Source: Acidobacteriota bacterium | GTDB lineage: Bacteria; Acidobacteriota; JAAYUB01 | Assembly (NCBI GenBank): GCA_029565065.1 | Contig: JAKQOW010000085.1 | Coordinates: 1 to 47,803, forward strand | Reading direction: 5' to 3' | Length of the DNA: 47,803 nt | Part shown: positions 1 to 7,914 of the stretch, in pieces | Layout: each line of letters opens with the position of its first letter | Position numbering within the stretch: the first letter of the stretch is position 1 | Position numbers and translations under genes: made by a program | Notes under the pieces: model-generated | Database searches by the model: none | Told to the model about the DNA's origin: nothing | The model's input: the letters and a program-made list of their open reading frames with translations, nothing else

Positions 1-10
1 CGCGACACGA

Positions 11-718
11 TTGCTGTTGGTATGCACCCTGACCGCCGGATGCCTGCTGGCCCTGACGGCCGCCGTCTCGGTCCAAACCTCCCTCCCCGCCGACGCAAAA
101 CCATCTGTCGAAGCGGCGTTCGCCCAGGCGAAGGCCGACGATGTGTTCATCCTGGCGCCGAAGAAATTCACCGCCGCCAACAAGCTGTTCAGCGAATATC
201 AGAAGGCCGTGAGGAAGGGCGACAAACCGGACAAGCTCAAGCAGAAAGCCGACAAGGCGATGGCCGCGCTCAAGGCGGCCGACGACGCCGCCGGATTGAC
301 CCGAGCTGCGCTCAAGGACACGCTGACCGTCCGCCAGGAAGCGCTTGCGTTCGGGGGAAAGATCTTCAAGCAGACGGCATTCAAAGAGGCGGAAAAATCC
401 TTCTCCGAGGCTTGCCTTAAATGCGAAAAGGACGAAGTCAAGGAGGCGCGGGAAAAGGCCAAGGACGCCGAGAAGGAGTATCGCAAGGTCACGGTGGAGC
501 TGCTCCAGGACGTGGTCCTGAAGGACGCCAAGAAACGCCTCGACTACGTGAAGGGCGGAATGGTCAAGGAGACCTATAAGGCGGCGGAGCAGCAAGTCGA
601 GGGCGCGGAGAATCACATCGACTCCGTCCGGAAGACGCCCTTCGGCATCGCCGAACTGACCGCCAGCGTCTTCGACCGGATCCAGAAAGCTTACGAGATC
701 TCCGGATTGAACAAGTAG
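11..718 (+). CDS. Uncharacterised exported, charged helical protein (5' end may lie outside the window)
   Basis: I do not recognise this family. The first 25-30 residues form a hydrophobic signal peptide (LLVCTLTAGCLLALTAAVSV). A cysteine sits within it, but the lipobox fit is poor because -3 is Thr. The rest is almost all Lys/Glu/Ala-rich and predicted helical, with phrases such as KEAREKAKDAEKEYRK, so a coiled-coil or helical-repeat envelope protein is likely. The frame stays open to the left edge and the first start seen is TTG at 11, so the true start may be upstream. A strong intrinsic terminator follows at 801-839. Confidence 0.7.
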   Translation: MLLVCTLTAGCLLALTAAVSVQTSLPADAKPSVEAAFAQAKADDVFILAPKKFTAANKLFSEYQKAVRKGDKPDKLKQKADKAMAALKAADDAAGLTRAALKDTLTVRQEALAFGGKIFKQTAFKEAEKSFSEACLKCEKDEVKEAREKAKDAEKEYRKVTVELLQDVVLKDAKKRLDYVKGGMVKETYKAAEQQVEGAENHIDSVRKTPFGIAELTASVFDRIQKAYEISGLNK

Positions 719-800
719 GCCTCGGCGGACCCGTCCGGCGCCGGCCCGTCGCGGCGGCCGGCCGGTCGCCGCGGAAGCACTCCGGACAACGGATGAATCG

Positions 801-839
801 GCCGCGGTGGAGCGACATTTCCGCCGCGGCTGATTTTTT
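801..839 (+). terminator. Intrinsic terminator after the first gene
   Basis: Bases 801-811 pair with 820-830 to give an 11-bp GC-rich stem (GCCGCGG outer part, one G-T wobble) with an 8-nt loop. A run of six T follows at 834-839. This is the clearest rho-independent terminator in the window. It separates the first gene from the one starting at 904. Confidence 0.8.
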
Positions 840-903
840 ATTCCCCTCTGAGATATTTCCCCGGACGGACAAACAGCGCGTTGATTTTCAGGGGGAACGC
901 GCC

Positions 904-1347
904 ATGAACTGGCTCTACTTCATTCCACACGTCTGGGATTCATCCGACGACCGGACCTTCTGGGAGGATGTCTGGCTCCTTCCCTGCTGCCCCCGCCGCG
1001 CAGAGTCTCACTCCTCCATCTGGCTCACCGTCGACGCCCTGGGCCCCTACCCCACCAAAAAGGACAAGGGGGGTCTCGAGGATTATGTTGTTCGCCTCCG
1101 CCGCCTCGACGGCCGCGACTACGTCATCGACCTCCCCAGCTGCAACATGTATGTGCGCGCCGCCAACTTCAACCTGGAGGAGCTTCTGTTCTACACCGAA
1201 CTTTTCATCCTCGACGCCTTCAAAGATCCCGACCCCCGCCTCGTGCCCGGCCGCTTTGAGGACTTCGCCGGCACCAACGCCCACGCCCGCACCATCGCCG
1301 CCATCGCCGGCAAAGTGTCCACCGAGGGGGAGAATTTCCGAAACTGA
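904..1347 (+). CDS. Uncharacterised 147-aa cytoplasmic protein
   Basis: No family is recognised. The start at 904 (MNWLYFIP) is preferred over an in-frame ATG at 793, because a purine-rich GGGGGAA sits about 8 bases before 904 and because 793 lies inside the region upstream of the terminator hairpin. The protein has no signal peptide or membrane segment. It is rich in aromatic residues at the N-terminus and acidic overall. It stands alone, with about 100 bp before the next gene on the same strand. Confidence 0.6.
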   Translation: MNWLYFIPHVWDSSDDRTFWEDVWLLPCCPRRAESHSSIWLTVDALGPYPTKKDKGGLEDYVVRLRRLDGRDYVIDLPSCNMYVRAANFNLEELLFYTELFILDAFKDPDPRLVPGRFEDFAGTNAHARTIAAIAGKVSTEGENFRN

Positions 1348-1450
1348 GGCTGGCGTTTCGGAACGCCATCGGGCTTGACATCGATCCCCGCGCCGCTAAA
1401 CTCTGATAGCGACACCCTGGGCGGATGGCCGCCCGCTGGAGGAGTACGCG

Positions 1451-2206
1451 ATGCCCGACCCAACTCCCGCCCCGCGTCCCGGCACCCTGAGCTGCCCCCA
1501 GTGCGGCGCCGAGGCCGCGCCGGCGAGTGTCCGCTGCGCCTACTGCGGCTCGTCGCTCGCCACGGTGGCCTGCCCGGAGTGCTTCGGCTCGCTGTTCGTG
1601 GGCATGGCTCACTGCCCCTGGTGCGGCGCCGCAGCGAGCCGGGAGGTCGCCGCGGAGTCCGTCGGCGCATGTCCCCGCTGCACCGCCGGGCTGCATCGGA
1701 TCGGGGTGGGTGCCGCCCATGTGGACGAATGCGCCGCCTGCGGCGGCCTCTGGATCGACACCGCCAGCTTCGAGCGCATCTGCGCCGAGCGCGAGGATCA
1801 GGAGGCGGTGCTGGGCACGGCCCGGACCCCGGCCCGGGCGCCGGAGCCGGCGGCGGCCGGCCGGCACTATATCCCCTGCCCCGTCTGCGGCAAGCTGATG
1901 CACCGGACCAATTTCGCCGGCTGCTCCGGAGTCATCATCGACCGCTGCAAGGCCGACGGCACCTGGTTCGATTACCAGGAGCTGCAGAAGGTGATCCGGT
2001 TCATCCGGGCGGGCGGCATGAAGAAGGCCCGGGCCAAGGAGAAAGAGCGCCTCGCCGAGGAATCCGCCCGGCTCCGCCGCGAGCGCCTGGAGTTGGAGAC
2101 CCGCCGGTCGTCCGATCGCAGCCGGGGTTTTGTGGACGAGCCCGTCGACCGCGGCGGCCCGGACCTGGACGACATCATCGACGTCGTCCGCCGATTGTTC
2201 CGGTGA
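1451..2206 (+). CDS. Zinc-ribbon protein with two TFIIB-type zinc fingers
   Basis: A 251-aa protein rich in CxxC knuckles. Residues ~14-62 carry four CxxC pairs, as in double zinc ribbons. Residues ~75-115 match the zf-TFIIB pattern: CPRC, then a hydrophobic strand, then CAACGGLWID. A second copy follows at ~138-180 (CPVCGKLM ... CKADGTWFDYQEL). The C-terminal ~70 residues are charged and predicted helical (Arg/Glu-rich), then acidic. Such proteins are usually small metal-binding regulators or scaffolds of unknown role. The start at 1451 has a GGAGG-like site (1439-1443). It is convergent with the next gene. Confidence 0.8.
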   Translation: MPDPTPAPRPGTLSCPQCGAEAAPASVRCAYCGSSLATVACPECFGSLFVGMAHCPWCGAAASREVAAESVGACPRCTAGLHRIGVGAAHVDECAACGGLWIDTASFERICAEREDQEAVLGTARTPARAPEPAAAGRHYIPCPVCGKLMHRTNFAGCSGVIIDRCKADGTWFDYQELQKVIRFIRAGGMKKARAKEKERLAEESARLRRERLELETRRSSDRSRGFVDEPVDRGGPDLDDIIDVVRRLFR

Positions 2207-2240
2207 TTCGCTTCGCGCACGGCCGGTCGCGACCGCGCCG

Positions 2241-2888
2241 CTACCTGGCCAGCAGATCCAGCGCCTGCCGCAGCTCGACGGCGCGGCGACTATACGCCGC
2301 TTCCACCGCCGCCGCCCTGGCTTGCAGCTCCGGCGAGGCGGGCGCACCAGCGTCCCATGTCAGCTCGGCCGGGTTCGACATCAGGTTCCTGAAGATCGCC
2401 CGCACCAGCCGGCCGCCGGAGAAATAGGCCCGGATCTCGGTGGCCGGGGCGACGTCGTCGAGCCCGGTGGCGCAGAGGTCCGGTCCCTGGGCGAGCACGA
2501 AGCTCAGCGCGCCGGCGGCGTCATAGTAGAACACGGCGGTGCCCGGCCCCGCCGCCGGCAGCACCCGGCGCAGCGCCACCCGCCGCAGCGTGAACGGGGC
2601 GGCGTACGGGTCCCGCTCGAAATCGGCGTCGCCGCCGCCCTGGTAATGGACCGTGTATTCCGTCGGATTCTGTCCGCCGCCCAACTCGAACCGGCACTGG
2701 CGGAAAAGACCTCGACTCACCCCGTCTTCGATCACCCGGTAGTTCTGCCGGACCGTCTCGACAGCCGCGGGAGCGGGGCTCGCCTGGGCGATCAAACCGG
2801 CAGCCGACACCAACAGGAACAGCGCGGCCGACACCACTCGGAAGCAACCGGCCGGCACGTGCGGTGCAGAGCGTGGGCCGTTGGTCAT
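2241..2888 (-). CDS. Secreted protein of unknown function
   Basis: A 215-aa protein with a clear Sec signal peptide. A basic start is followed by a hydrophobic core at residues ~17-35 and a probable AQA cleavage site. The mature part has alternating hydrophobic and charged strands (RQCRFELGGGQNPTEYTVHY, then AVFYYDAAGALSFVLA), suggesting a beta-sandwich or lipocalin-like periplasmic domain. It ends in a predicted helix (RAAAVEAAYSRRAVELRQAL). I cannot assign a family. It is transcribed divergently from the nucleotidyltransferase pair, across an AT-rich 154-bp gap. Confidence 0.65.
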   Translation of the reverse strand: MTNGPRSAPHVPAGCFRVVSAALFLLVSAAGLIAQASPAPAAVETVRQNYRVIEDGVSRGLFRQCRFELGGGQNPTEYTVHYQGGGDADFERDPYAAPFTLRRVALRRVLPAAGPGTAVFYYDAAGALSFVLAQGPDLCATGLDDVAPATEIRAYFSGGRLVRAIFRNLMSNPAELTWDAGAPASPELQARAAAVEAAYSRRAVELRQALDLLAR

Positions 2889-2984
2889 AAGTCCTCCTTG
2901 ATACCGGTCATCCTCTGCGACGCGGTACGGATATTAGACGTAATAACCATTGTTTTTCTTGAATTTGGTTTGTGGCAACCGGAC

Positions 2985-3013
2985 TTGAACCACCTGACGG
3001 AATAATGTAAAAT
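2985..3013 (+). promoter_or_regulatory. Predicted sigma-70 promoter for the small protein/nucleotidyltransferase pair
   Basis: TTGAAC at 2985-2990 and TAAAAT at 3008-3013 are separated by exactly 17 bp, each close to consensus. They lie in the only clearly AT-rich stretch of this part of the window. The predicted transcript starts about 20 bp before the GTG at 3043, which has an AAAGGA site at 3034-3039. Confidence 0.6.
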
Positions 3014-3042
3014 ATAGCAAATTTGGCAGTTAAAGGAACACT

Positions 3043-3234
3043 GTGGATCCCGTTGTTCATGTGGCACATTCTTTCGAAGAGGCGCGGGCATGGGAGATTG
3101 AACAGGAAATCCGCCTGACTCCCGCCGAGCGTCAGGCCATCGCCAAAGCACTGCGGGATCGATTCTACGGAGCGGAATCGCCCGATGTCCGCGATGCGCC
3201 CATCGCCTATGAACGCCGCTCACTTCTCGACTGA
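3043..3234 (+). CDS. Small protein, putative antitoxin-like partner of the nucleotidyltransferase
   Basis: A 63-aa protein starting at GTG 3043 behind an AAAGGA ribosome site. The centre, LTPAERQAIAKALRDRFYG, resembles the short 'TPEER...LR.R.YG' proteins often found directly before nucleotidyltransferase-fold genes (family memory, not searched). It has no DNA-binding motif that I can see. Its last 26 bases overlap the next gene when that gene starts at 3209, which implies translational coupling. Function as antitoxin is inference from arrangement only. Confidence 0.6.
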   Translation: MDPVVHVAHSFEEARAWEIEQEIRLTPAERQAIAKALRDRFYGAESPDVRDAPIAYERRSLLD

Positions 3235-3697
3235 TATCCGCGAGTTTATCGGGCTGCTCCATCAGCACGACGTCCGCTACGTGATCGTCGGCGGCGAGGC
3301 GGTCATTTTTCACGGCCATGCCCGGCTGACCGGAGACATCGATTTTTTCTACGAAGCGTCAGCCGACAATGCCGAGCGGCTATACCGAGCGCTCTCTGAA
3401 TTCTGGCATGGGCGTGTGCCTGGAATTCTGACGGTATCGGATTTACTGGTCCCGGGGATCATCTTCCAATTCGGGCGACCGCCGAACCGGATCGATCTGA
3501 TGAACACCATCACGGCAATCCCGTTTTCCGAAGCGTGGGACACCCGCGTGATCGCCCACACGGACATCGGCGATCGGCAGATCCCGGTTCATTATCTGGG
3601 TGCCGCGTGTCTGATCCGGAACAAGCAGGCTGTCAACAGGCCCAAAGACCTGGACGATCTGGAGTTTCTGTTTGAGGCTTTTCCGGATTTAAAATAA
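3209..3697 (+). CDS. Nucleotidyltransferase-fold protein (possible MNT/AbiEii-like toxin or modifying enzyme)
   Basis: A 162-aa protein with the polymerase-beta-type nucleotidyltransferase signature: VGGEAVIFHG, then ARLTGDIDFFY. This is the GG...DxD metal-binding motif of minimal nucleotidyltransferases. Known relatives transfer nucleotides to small molecules, tRNA or partner proteins, and many are toxins of toxin-antitoxin or abortive-infection pairs. In-frame ATGs at 3185 and 3194 are possible starts. I chose 3209 because the conserved domain begins there. The gene overlaps the small upstream protein and shares its promoter. Confidence 0.8.
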   Translation: MNAAHFSTDIREFIGLLHQHDVRYVIVGGEAVIFHGHARLTGDIDFFYEASADNAERLYRALSEFWHGRVPGILTVSDLLVPGIIFQFGRPPNRIDLMNTITAIPFSEAWDTRVIAHTDIGDRQIPVHYLGAACLIRNKQAVNRPKDLDDLEFLFEAFPDLK

Positions 3698-3733
3698 GCC
3701 ATCCATCCGTTGAATGACTATCTCCCGGTTCAT

Positions 3734-4507
3734 TCAGATTGTACCGCTCGCCGCCCGGCGGGCGATGACCAGCATCTCGAAATCGTCAGGGGTGAGGGGC
3801 CGGTTGCGATCGAAGACGCCGGTGTCGCACCCCCGGATCTCGATGTCGGTGAACCCGGCCGTCGCTAGCAGCCAGGCGATCTCGCTCGGGGCGTAGAACC
3901 GCTCGTCGGTGGCCAGCGTTTTGGTCCGGCCGGAGTCGTCGGTGACCGCGACGGTGGAGCGGTCCCGGAAGGTGAGCAGGTCGAAGGTGCCGGCCTGGGT
4001 GGTCACGCCCGACGGGTGCTGGTCGAGGAACTCCTTGACCGAGTGGTACAGGGGGAACAGCGCATTCAGCGTGGTCAGGATGAAGGGGGCGCCGGGCGCG
4101 AGCGCCCGCGCGGCGCAGCGCAGGATCTCGAAGTTTTCGGCATCGGTCTCCATGAGCGGGAACGCCCCCTCGCAGATCAGGATGGCCGCGCCGAACGGGC
4201 GGGCGAAGCGAAAACGGCGGGCGTCGCGACGCTCGAAGCGCACCGTCACGCCGGCGGCGCGGGCCTTGGCCCGGGCGCGGCGGAGCTGGTCCGCCGACAG
4301 GTCGATCCCCGTCACCGTCCAGCCGCGGCGCGCCAGCTCGATGGCATGGCGGCCGGTGCCGCAGCCGATGTCCAGGATGGTGCGGGTGCGGTCGTGCCCC
4401 AGCTCCGCTTCGATGAAGTCGCACTCGGCCACGGTGCCCCGGGTGAACACCTCGCGGTCATACGACTCGGCGTAGTTCTCGAACAGCTCCTCGTACCACG
4501 GTTTCAT
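3734..4507 (-). CDS. Class I SAM-dependent methyltransferase
   Basis: A 257-aa Rossmann-fold methyltransferase. SAM-binding motif I is ILDIGCGTGRHAIELARRG (residues ~44-62). It is followed by the acidic residue of motif II in VTGIDLSADQL and by motif III/IV-like LICEGAFPLME. The substrate cannot be read from sequence; the closest general class is the ubiE/methyltransf_25 type acting on small molecules. The ATG at 4507 has an AGGAG site 7 bases upstream. That leader consists of a TTGATGG array (4528-4557), so any transcript from further upstream would carry the repeat in its 5' leader. Confidence 0.85.
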   Translation of the reverse strand: MKPWYEELFENYAESYDREVFTRGTVAECDFIEAELGHDRTRTILDIGCGTGRHAIELARRGWTVTGIDLSADQLRRARAKARAAGVTVRFERRDARRFRFARPFGAAILICEGAFPLMETDAENFEILRCAARALAPGAPFILTTLNALFPLYHSVKEFLDQHPSGVTTQAGTFDLLTFRDRSTVAVTDDSGRTKTLATDERFYAPSEIAWLLATAGFTDIEIRGCDTGVFDRNRPLTPDDFEMLVIARRAASGTI

Positions 4508-4527
4508 GGGTCAGCTCCTGGGGGGAA

Positions 4528-4715
4528 GGTTGATGGTTGATGGTTGATGGTTGATGGTCGCGTTCGTGCTCGTATTTCGTAATCGTAATTCGTAATCGTG
4601 ATCGTAATCGTGCTCGTAATCGTGCTCGTAATCGTGCTCGAGGCTCGAGACTCGAGGTTCGTTCCCGTAACGCGGACATCGGACCTCGGCTCTCGGATCC
4701 CGGCTCTAGAGATGA
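4528..4715 (+). repeat. Composite short-tandem-repeat patch R1
   Basis: From left to right: a TTGATGG 7-mer array (4528-4557); a TCGTNN 6-mer array with NN = AA, GA or GC (about 4561-4648); CTCGAGR 7-mers (about 4646-4667); the linker CGTTCCCG; and ATCGGAC-type units to about 4715. The same modules recur at R2 to R8. This patch lies upstream of the methyltransferase start and left of the gene remnant at 4757. No coding function is supported. Confidence 0.85.
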
Positions 4716-4756
4716 CGATCGCGGACAGGAGTCGCTGAAAATTCCTATCTCTCGGT

Positions 4757-5076
4757 CCGAGCCGCGCCGCTTCGCCAAGCATGGCGGTCTTCCGGGCCGT
4801 CGAGAACGGCTTCAACCTGTTCCGCGCCACGGGCGAGGACCTGTCCATCGCCTGCGACGCCCACGGCCGCACCCTCGGACGGATGGACGCGATCACCACC
4901 GGCCAGCCGAAACTGCTGCTCGTCCACCTGCCAACGCGGGGCGTGTGGACCTTCTACTCGGTGGCCGGCGACTGGTTCTCCTGGCGGCGCTAGCCGCGTT
5001 GGCGGTGCTGGCGGTGACGGCGGTGACGGGCGTCCGCCGGAAACCGGCGACAGCGGGATGCGAGAATCCCGACTGA
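4757..5076 (+). pseudogene. Frameshifted 3' remnant of an apolipoprotein N-acyltransferase/nitrilase-like gene
   Basis: The frame from ~4757 reads VFRAVENGFNLFRAT, then an acidic HGRTLGRMD segment, then FYSVAGDWFSW. This is the usual end of the carbon-nitrogen hydrolase domain of Lnt-like enzymes (RAVENG...RAT...GD.F.W). The frame hits TAG at 4991. The expected C-terminal membrane helix (LAALAALAVLAVTAVTGVRR) continues in another frame from 4981 to the TGA at 5076, so a frameshift separates them. Nothing of the ~400 upstream residues remains; repeat patches lie on both sides. This looks like a gene destroyed by rearrangement rather than a short gene. Confidence 0.7.
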
Positions 5077-5097
5077 ACTTCGAGCGCGGATGCGAGG

Positions 5098-5398
5098 ATG
5101 ACAACGAGCACGATTACGAGCACGATTACGAATTACGATTACGAATACGATCACGAATTACGAGCACGAGGGATCGAGAACGAGCCTCTAGCCTCTAGCC
5201 TCGAGTCTCGATCACGATTACGATCACGATCACGATTACGAGTACGATTACGAATTACGAGCACGAGGGATCAGGAACGAGCCTCTAGCCTCGAGTCTCG
5301 AGCCTCGAACACGATCACGATTACGAATTACGATTACGAGTACGATTACGAATTACGAGCACGAGATCTCAATTCCTATCTCCTATCTCCTTTCTCCT
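5098..5398 (+). repeat. Composite short-tandem-repeat patch R2
   Basis: Two and a half units of: ACGANN 6-mer array, GGGATC(N)nGAACGAG linker, YCTCKAG 7-mers, ACGANN array. It ends in a TCCTATC 7-mer array (about 5373-5397). The last array stops three bases before the stop codon of the minus-strand permease gene at 5401. Relative to R1 the units are inverted, so R1 and R2 face each other across the gene remnant. Confidence 0.85.
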
Positions 5399-5400
5399 AA

Positions 5401-7881
5401 CTACTCATACCGCAGCGCCTCCAGCGGCGCCACGCGCGAGGCGCGCCAGGCGGGGACGGAGCCGGCCAACAGGGCCACGGCGGCGAGCAGCGCCAGCACC
5501 CCGGCGAACGTGACCGGATCGGTGGACCCAACGCCGTACAGGAGGCTCGCCAGCACCCGGCCGGCGGCGAGCGCGCCCGCCAGGCCCAATCCGGCGCCGA
5601 CGGCGACCAGGAGGCCGGCCTCGCCGAGGATCTGGCGCAGGATTCTCGATTGGCGGGCGCCCAGGGCCATCCGCACACCGATCTCCTGGGTGCGCTGGGT
5701 GACGGAGTAGGCCATGACGCCGTAGATCCCGACGCCGGCCAGCACCAGGGCCAGCCCGGCGAACAGGGCCAGGAGCGACATGGCGAAGCGCTGCGGCGCC
5801 ACCGCCTCGTCCACCCGATCGGCCATGAACCCGACGTTGGCCAGCGCCAGCTCCCGGTCCACGCCCGCGAAGGCGGCGCGGATCTCGCCCATCAGCGCGG
5901 CCGGATCGCGCTCCGTGTCCACGACGAAGAGGAGCGCCCGGTACATGTCGCCCACGGGCACCTCCAGCGCCTCGTCCGATTCCTGCTCGTACGGGGAGTA
6001 GCTCCGCGGCAGGGAAGGCTTGTCCATGGCGGTGTCCTTGACGTCGCCCACCACGCCCACCACGGTCATCCAGGGGGCGCCCGTGTACCAGCGGAAGCGC
6101 CGGCCGATCGCGTCCTGCCCCGGCCAGAACAGCCGGGCCATGGTCTCGCTCACGAGCGCCACCGGCAGCTGGCCCTGACGGTCGGCGGCGGTGAAGGCGC
6201 GGCCGCGCTTCAGCGGAATGCCCAGGGCGCCGAGATAATCTCCCTGGACCCAGACGTGGGCCACCGACGGGGGCGCGTCGCCGGAGCCGGCGGTGAGCCC
6301 CTCCACCTGGAGCGCCCGGATCTCGTGCTGACCGAGAGGCACCGCCGTGCCCGCGGCGGCGCGGCGGACGCCGGGCAGTGCCCCTAGCCGCTCCACCGCC
6401 TGGCTGTAGAAGGCGCGCAGCTGCGTCGCGCGGGCGTAGGTGCCCGGCGGCAGCGTCACCGAGAAGGTGAGCGCATTGCCGTTGCGGAAGCCGGGATCCG
6501 TGTTCATGAGCCCGATGAAGCTGCGGAGCAGCAGCCCGGCGCCCACCAGCAGCACCAGGGCCAGGGCGAACTGGACCACCACGAAGGCGGCCTGCAGCCG
6601 CCGCCGGCCGCGGGAAATGCCGCCGCCGCGGCCGCTCTCCTGGAGCGACTCGCGCAGCCGCGTGTGCGCCACCGCCAGCCCCGGCGCCAGGCCGAACAGC
6701 ACGGCGGTGGCGAGCGAGGCGAGGAGCGTGTACGCCAGCACGGCCCCGTCGAGGCCGATGGCGCCGGCGTGCGGCAGGTTCACCGGCACGAGCGCCAGCA
6801 GCGCGTCGATGGCCCAGGCGGCGAGCAGCGTCCCCAGGGCGCCGCCGAGCAGCGCCAGCACCAGCCCCTCGGTGAGCACCTGGCGCAGCAGCCGCGCCGG
6901 CCGGGCGCCCAGCGCGCCGCGGATGGCCATCTCCTTGCGCCGGGCCGCCGCCCGCGCCAGCAGCAGGTTGGCCACGTTGGCGCAGCCGATGAGGAGCACC
7001 AGCCCCACCGCGCCGAGCAGGACCAGGAGCGGCGTGCGCACGTCGCCCACCATCGCCTCCTGGAGCGGCGTCACGGCGATCTGCAGCCGCGCGCCGCCGA
7101 GCGCGGTCTTCAGCGCCGGGGCGTAGCCGTCCTCGATCCGCCGGGCCAACGCCTCGGCTTCGGCCCGGCCCTGCGCGAGCGTGACGCCCGCCTTCAGGCG
7201 GGCGATCACGCTGTTGTTGTACATGCTCCCCTGGGACTCGAGCTCGAAGGGGGTGAACGCGACGGGCACCCACAGCTCGGCGGGCTCATTGTTGGACGGC
7301 AGTCCGGGGAGCGGGAAGCGGAACTCCGCGGGCATGACGCCGACGACCTCGACGGCCTGGCGATCCAGGCGGACCGTCCGCCCCACGATGCCGGGGTCGC
7401 CGCCGAAGCGCCGCTGCCAGAGCCCGTGGCTGATGACCACCACGCCGCTGCCGGGCACGTTTTCATCAGGACGGAAAGTGCGGCCGCGCGCGGCCTGCGC
7501 GCCCAGCAACTCGAAGATCGCCGGAGACACCCGCGCCCCCGTCACCCGCTCGGGCGCCCCGCCGCCCGACAGGTCGTAGCGGCCGTTCTGGAAGACGGCC
7601 ACGGCGTCGCAGCCGGTCAGGCCGTCGGCGAAGATCTTGAAATCGGGGGCCGAAAAGGGCATGACGGGGAAGCCGGCCTCCGGGAACGCCTCGTTGACAT
7701 AGACGAGGCGTTCGGCGGCCGGATACGGCAGCGGCCGGATCAGCACGGCGTTCACGATGCTGAAGATCGCCGTGTTGGCGCCGATGCCGAGCGCGATGGT
7801 GAGCAGGGCGGCGGCGGCGAAGACCGGGTCCTTGCGCAGCACCCGCAGCCCGTAGCGGATATCCTGAAGCAGCGTGTCCAT
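5401..7881 (-). CDS. ABC transporter permease, MacB/FtsX type (acidobacterial duplicated permease architecture)
   Basis: An 826-aa inner-membrane protein with the typical start MDTLLQDIRYGLRVLRKDP. The first helix follows (residues ~22-42), then a MacB-type periplasmic domain and an FtsX domain (~285-410). A second helix/periplasmic/FtsX unit begins near 430 and ends in LRYE. Two MacB-FtsX halves in one chain are the hallmark of permeases very abundant in Acidobacteria, where most lack an adjacent ATPase. Here the ATPase (33 bp away) and an adaptor precede it in the same direction, so a complete MacAB-like exporter is likely. Substrate unknown; peptides, lipids or antibiotics are typical for the family. 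Confidence 0.9.
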   Translation of the reverse strand: MDTLLQDIRYGLRVLRKDPVFAAAALLTIALGIGANTAIFSIVNAVLIRPLPYPAAERLVYVNEAFPEAGFPVMPFSAPDFKIFADGLTGCDAVAVFQNGRYDLSGGGAPERVTGARVSPAIFELLGAQAARGRTFRPDENVPGSGVVVISHGLWQRRFGGDPGIVGRTVRLDRQAVEVVGVMPAEFRFPLPGLPSNNEPAELWVPVAFTPFELESQGSMYNNSVIARLKAGVTLAQGRAEAEALARRIEDGYAPALKTALGGARLQIAVTPLQEAMVGDVRTPLLVLLGAVGLVLLIGCANVANLLLARAAARRKEMAIRGALGARPARLLRQVLTEGLVLALLGGALGTLLAAWAIDALLALVPVNLPHAGAIGLDGAVLAYTLLASLATAVLFGLAPGLAVAHTRLRESLQESGRGGGISRGRRRLQAAFVVVQFALALVLLVGAGLLLRSFIGLMNTDPGFRNGNALTFSVTLPPGTYARATQLRAFYSQAVERLGALPGVRRAAAGTAVPLGQHEIRALQVEGLTAGSGDAPPSVAHVWVQGDYLGALGIPLKRGRAFTAADRQGQLPVALVSETMARLFWPGQDAIGRRFRWYTGAPWMTVVGVVGDVKDTAMDKPSLPRSYSPYEQESDEALEVPVGDMYRALLFVVDTERDPAALMGEIRAAFAGVDRELALANVGFMADRVDEAVAPQRFAMSLLALFAGLALVLAGVGIYGVMAYSVTQRTQEIGVRMALGARQSRILRQILGEAGLLVAVGAGLGLAGALAAGRVLASLLYGVGSTDPVTFAGVLALLAAVALLAGSVPAWRASRVAPLEALRYE

Positions 7882-7914
7882 GGAATGCCTCCTGGGGTGA
7901 GGGGCGCGCCCCGC

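Noticed and set aside
3705..3736. TGAATG/CATTCA hairpin between the convergent nucleotidyltransferase and methyltransferase genes as a terminator
   Set aside because: Only a 6-bp AT-rich stem with a long loop and no T-run.
5098..5400. Open frame encoding Asp/Tyr/Arg/Leu-rich low-complexity protein; similar frames at 12883-13185, 21877-22101 and 35628-35855
   Set aside because: These are translations of the ACGANN and YCTCGAG arrays. The same DNA occurs on both strands and in several frames, with indels not limited to multiples of three, so there is no sign of coding.
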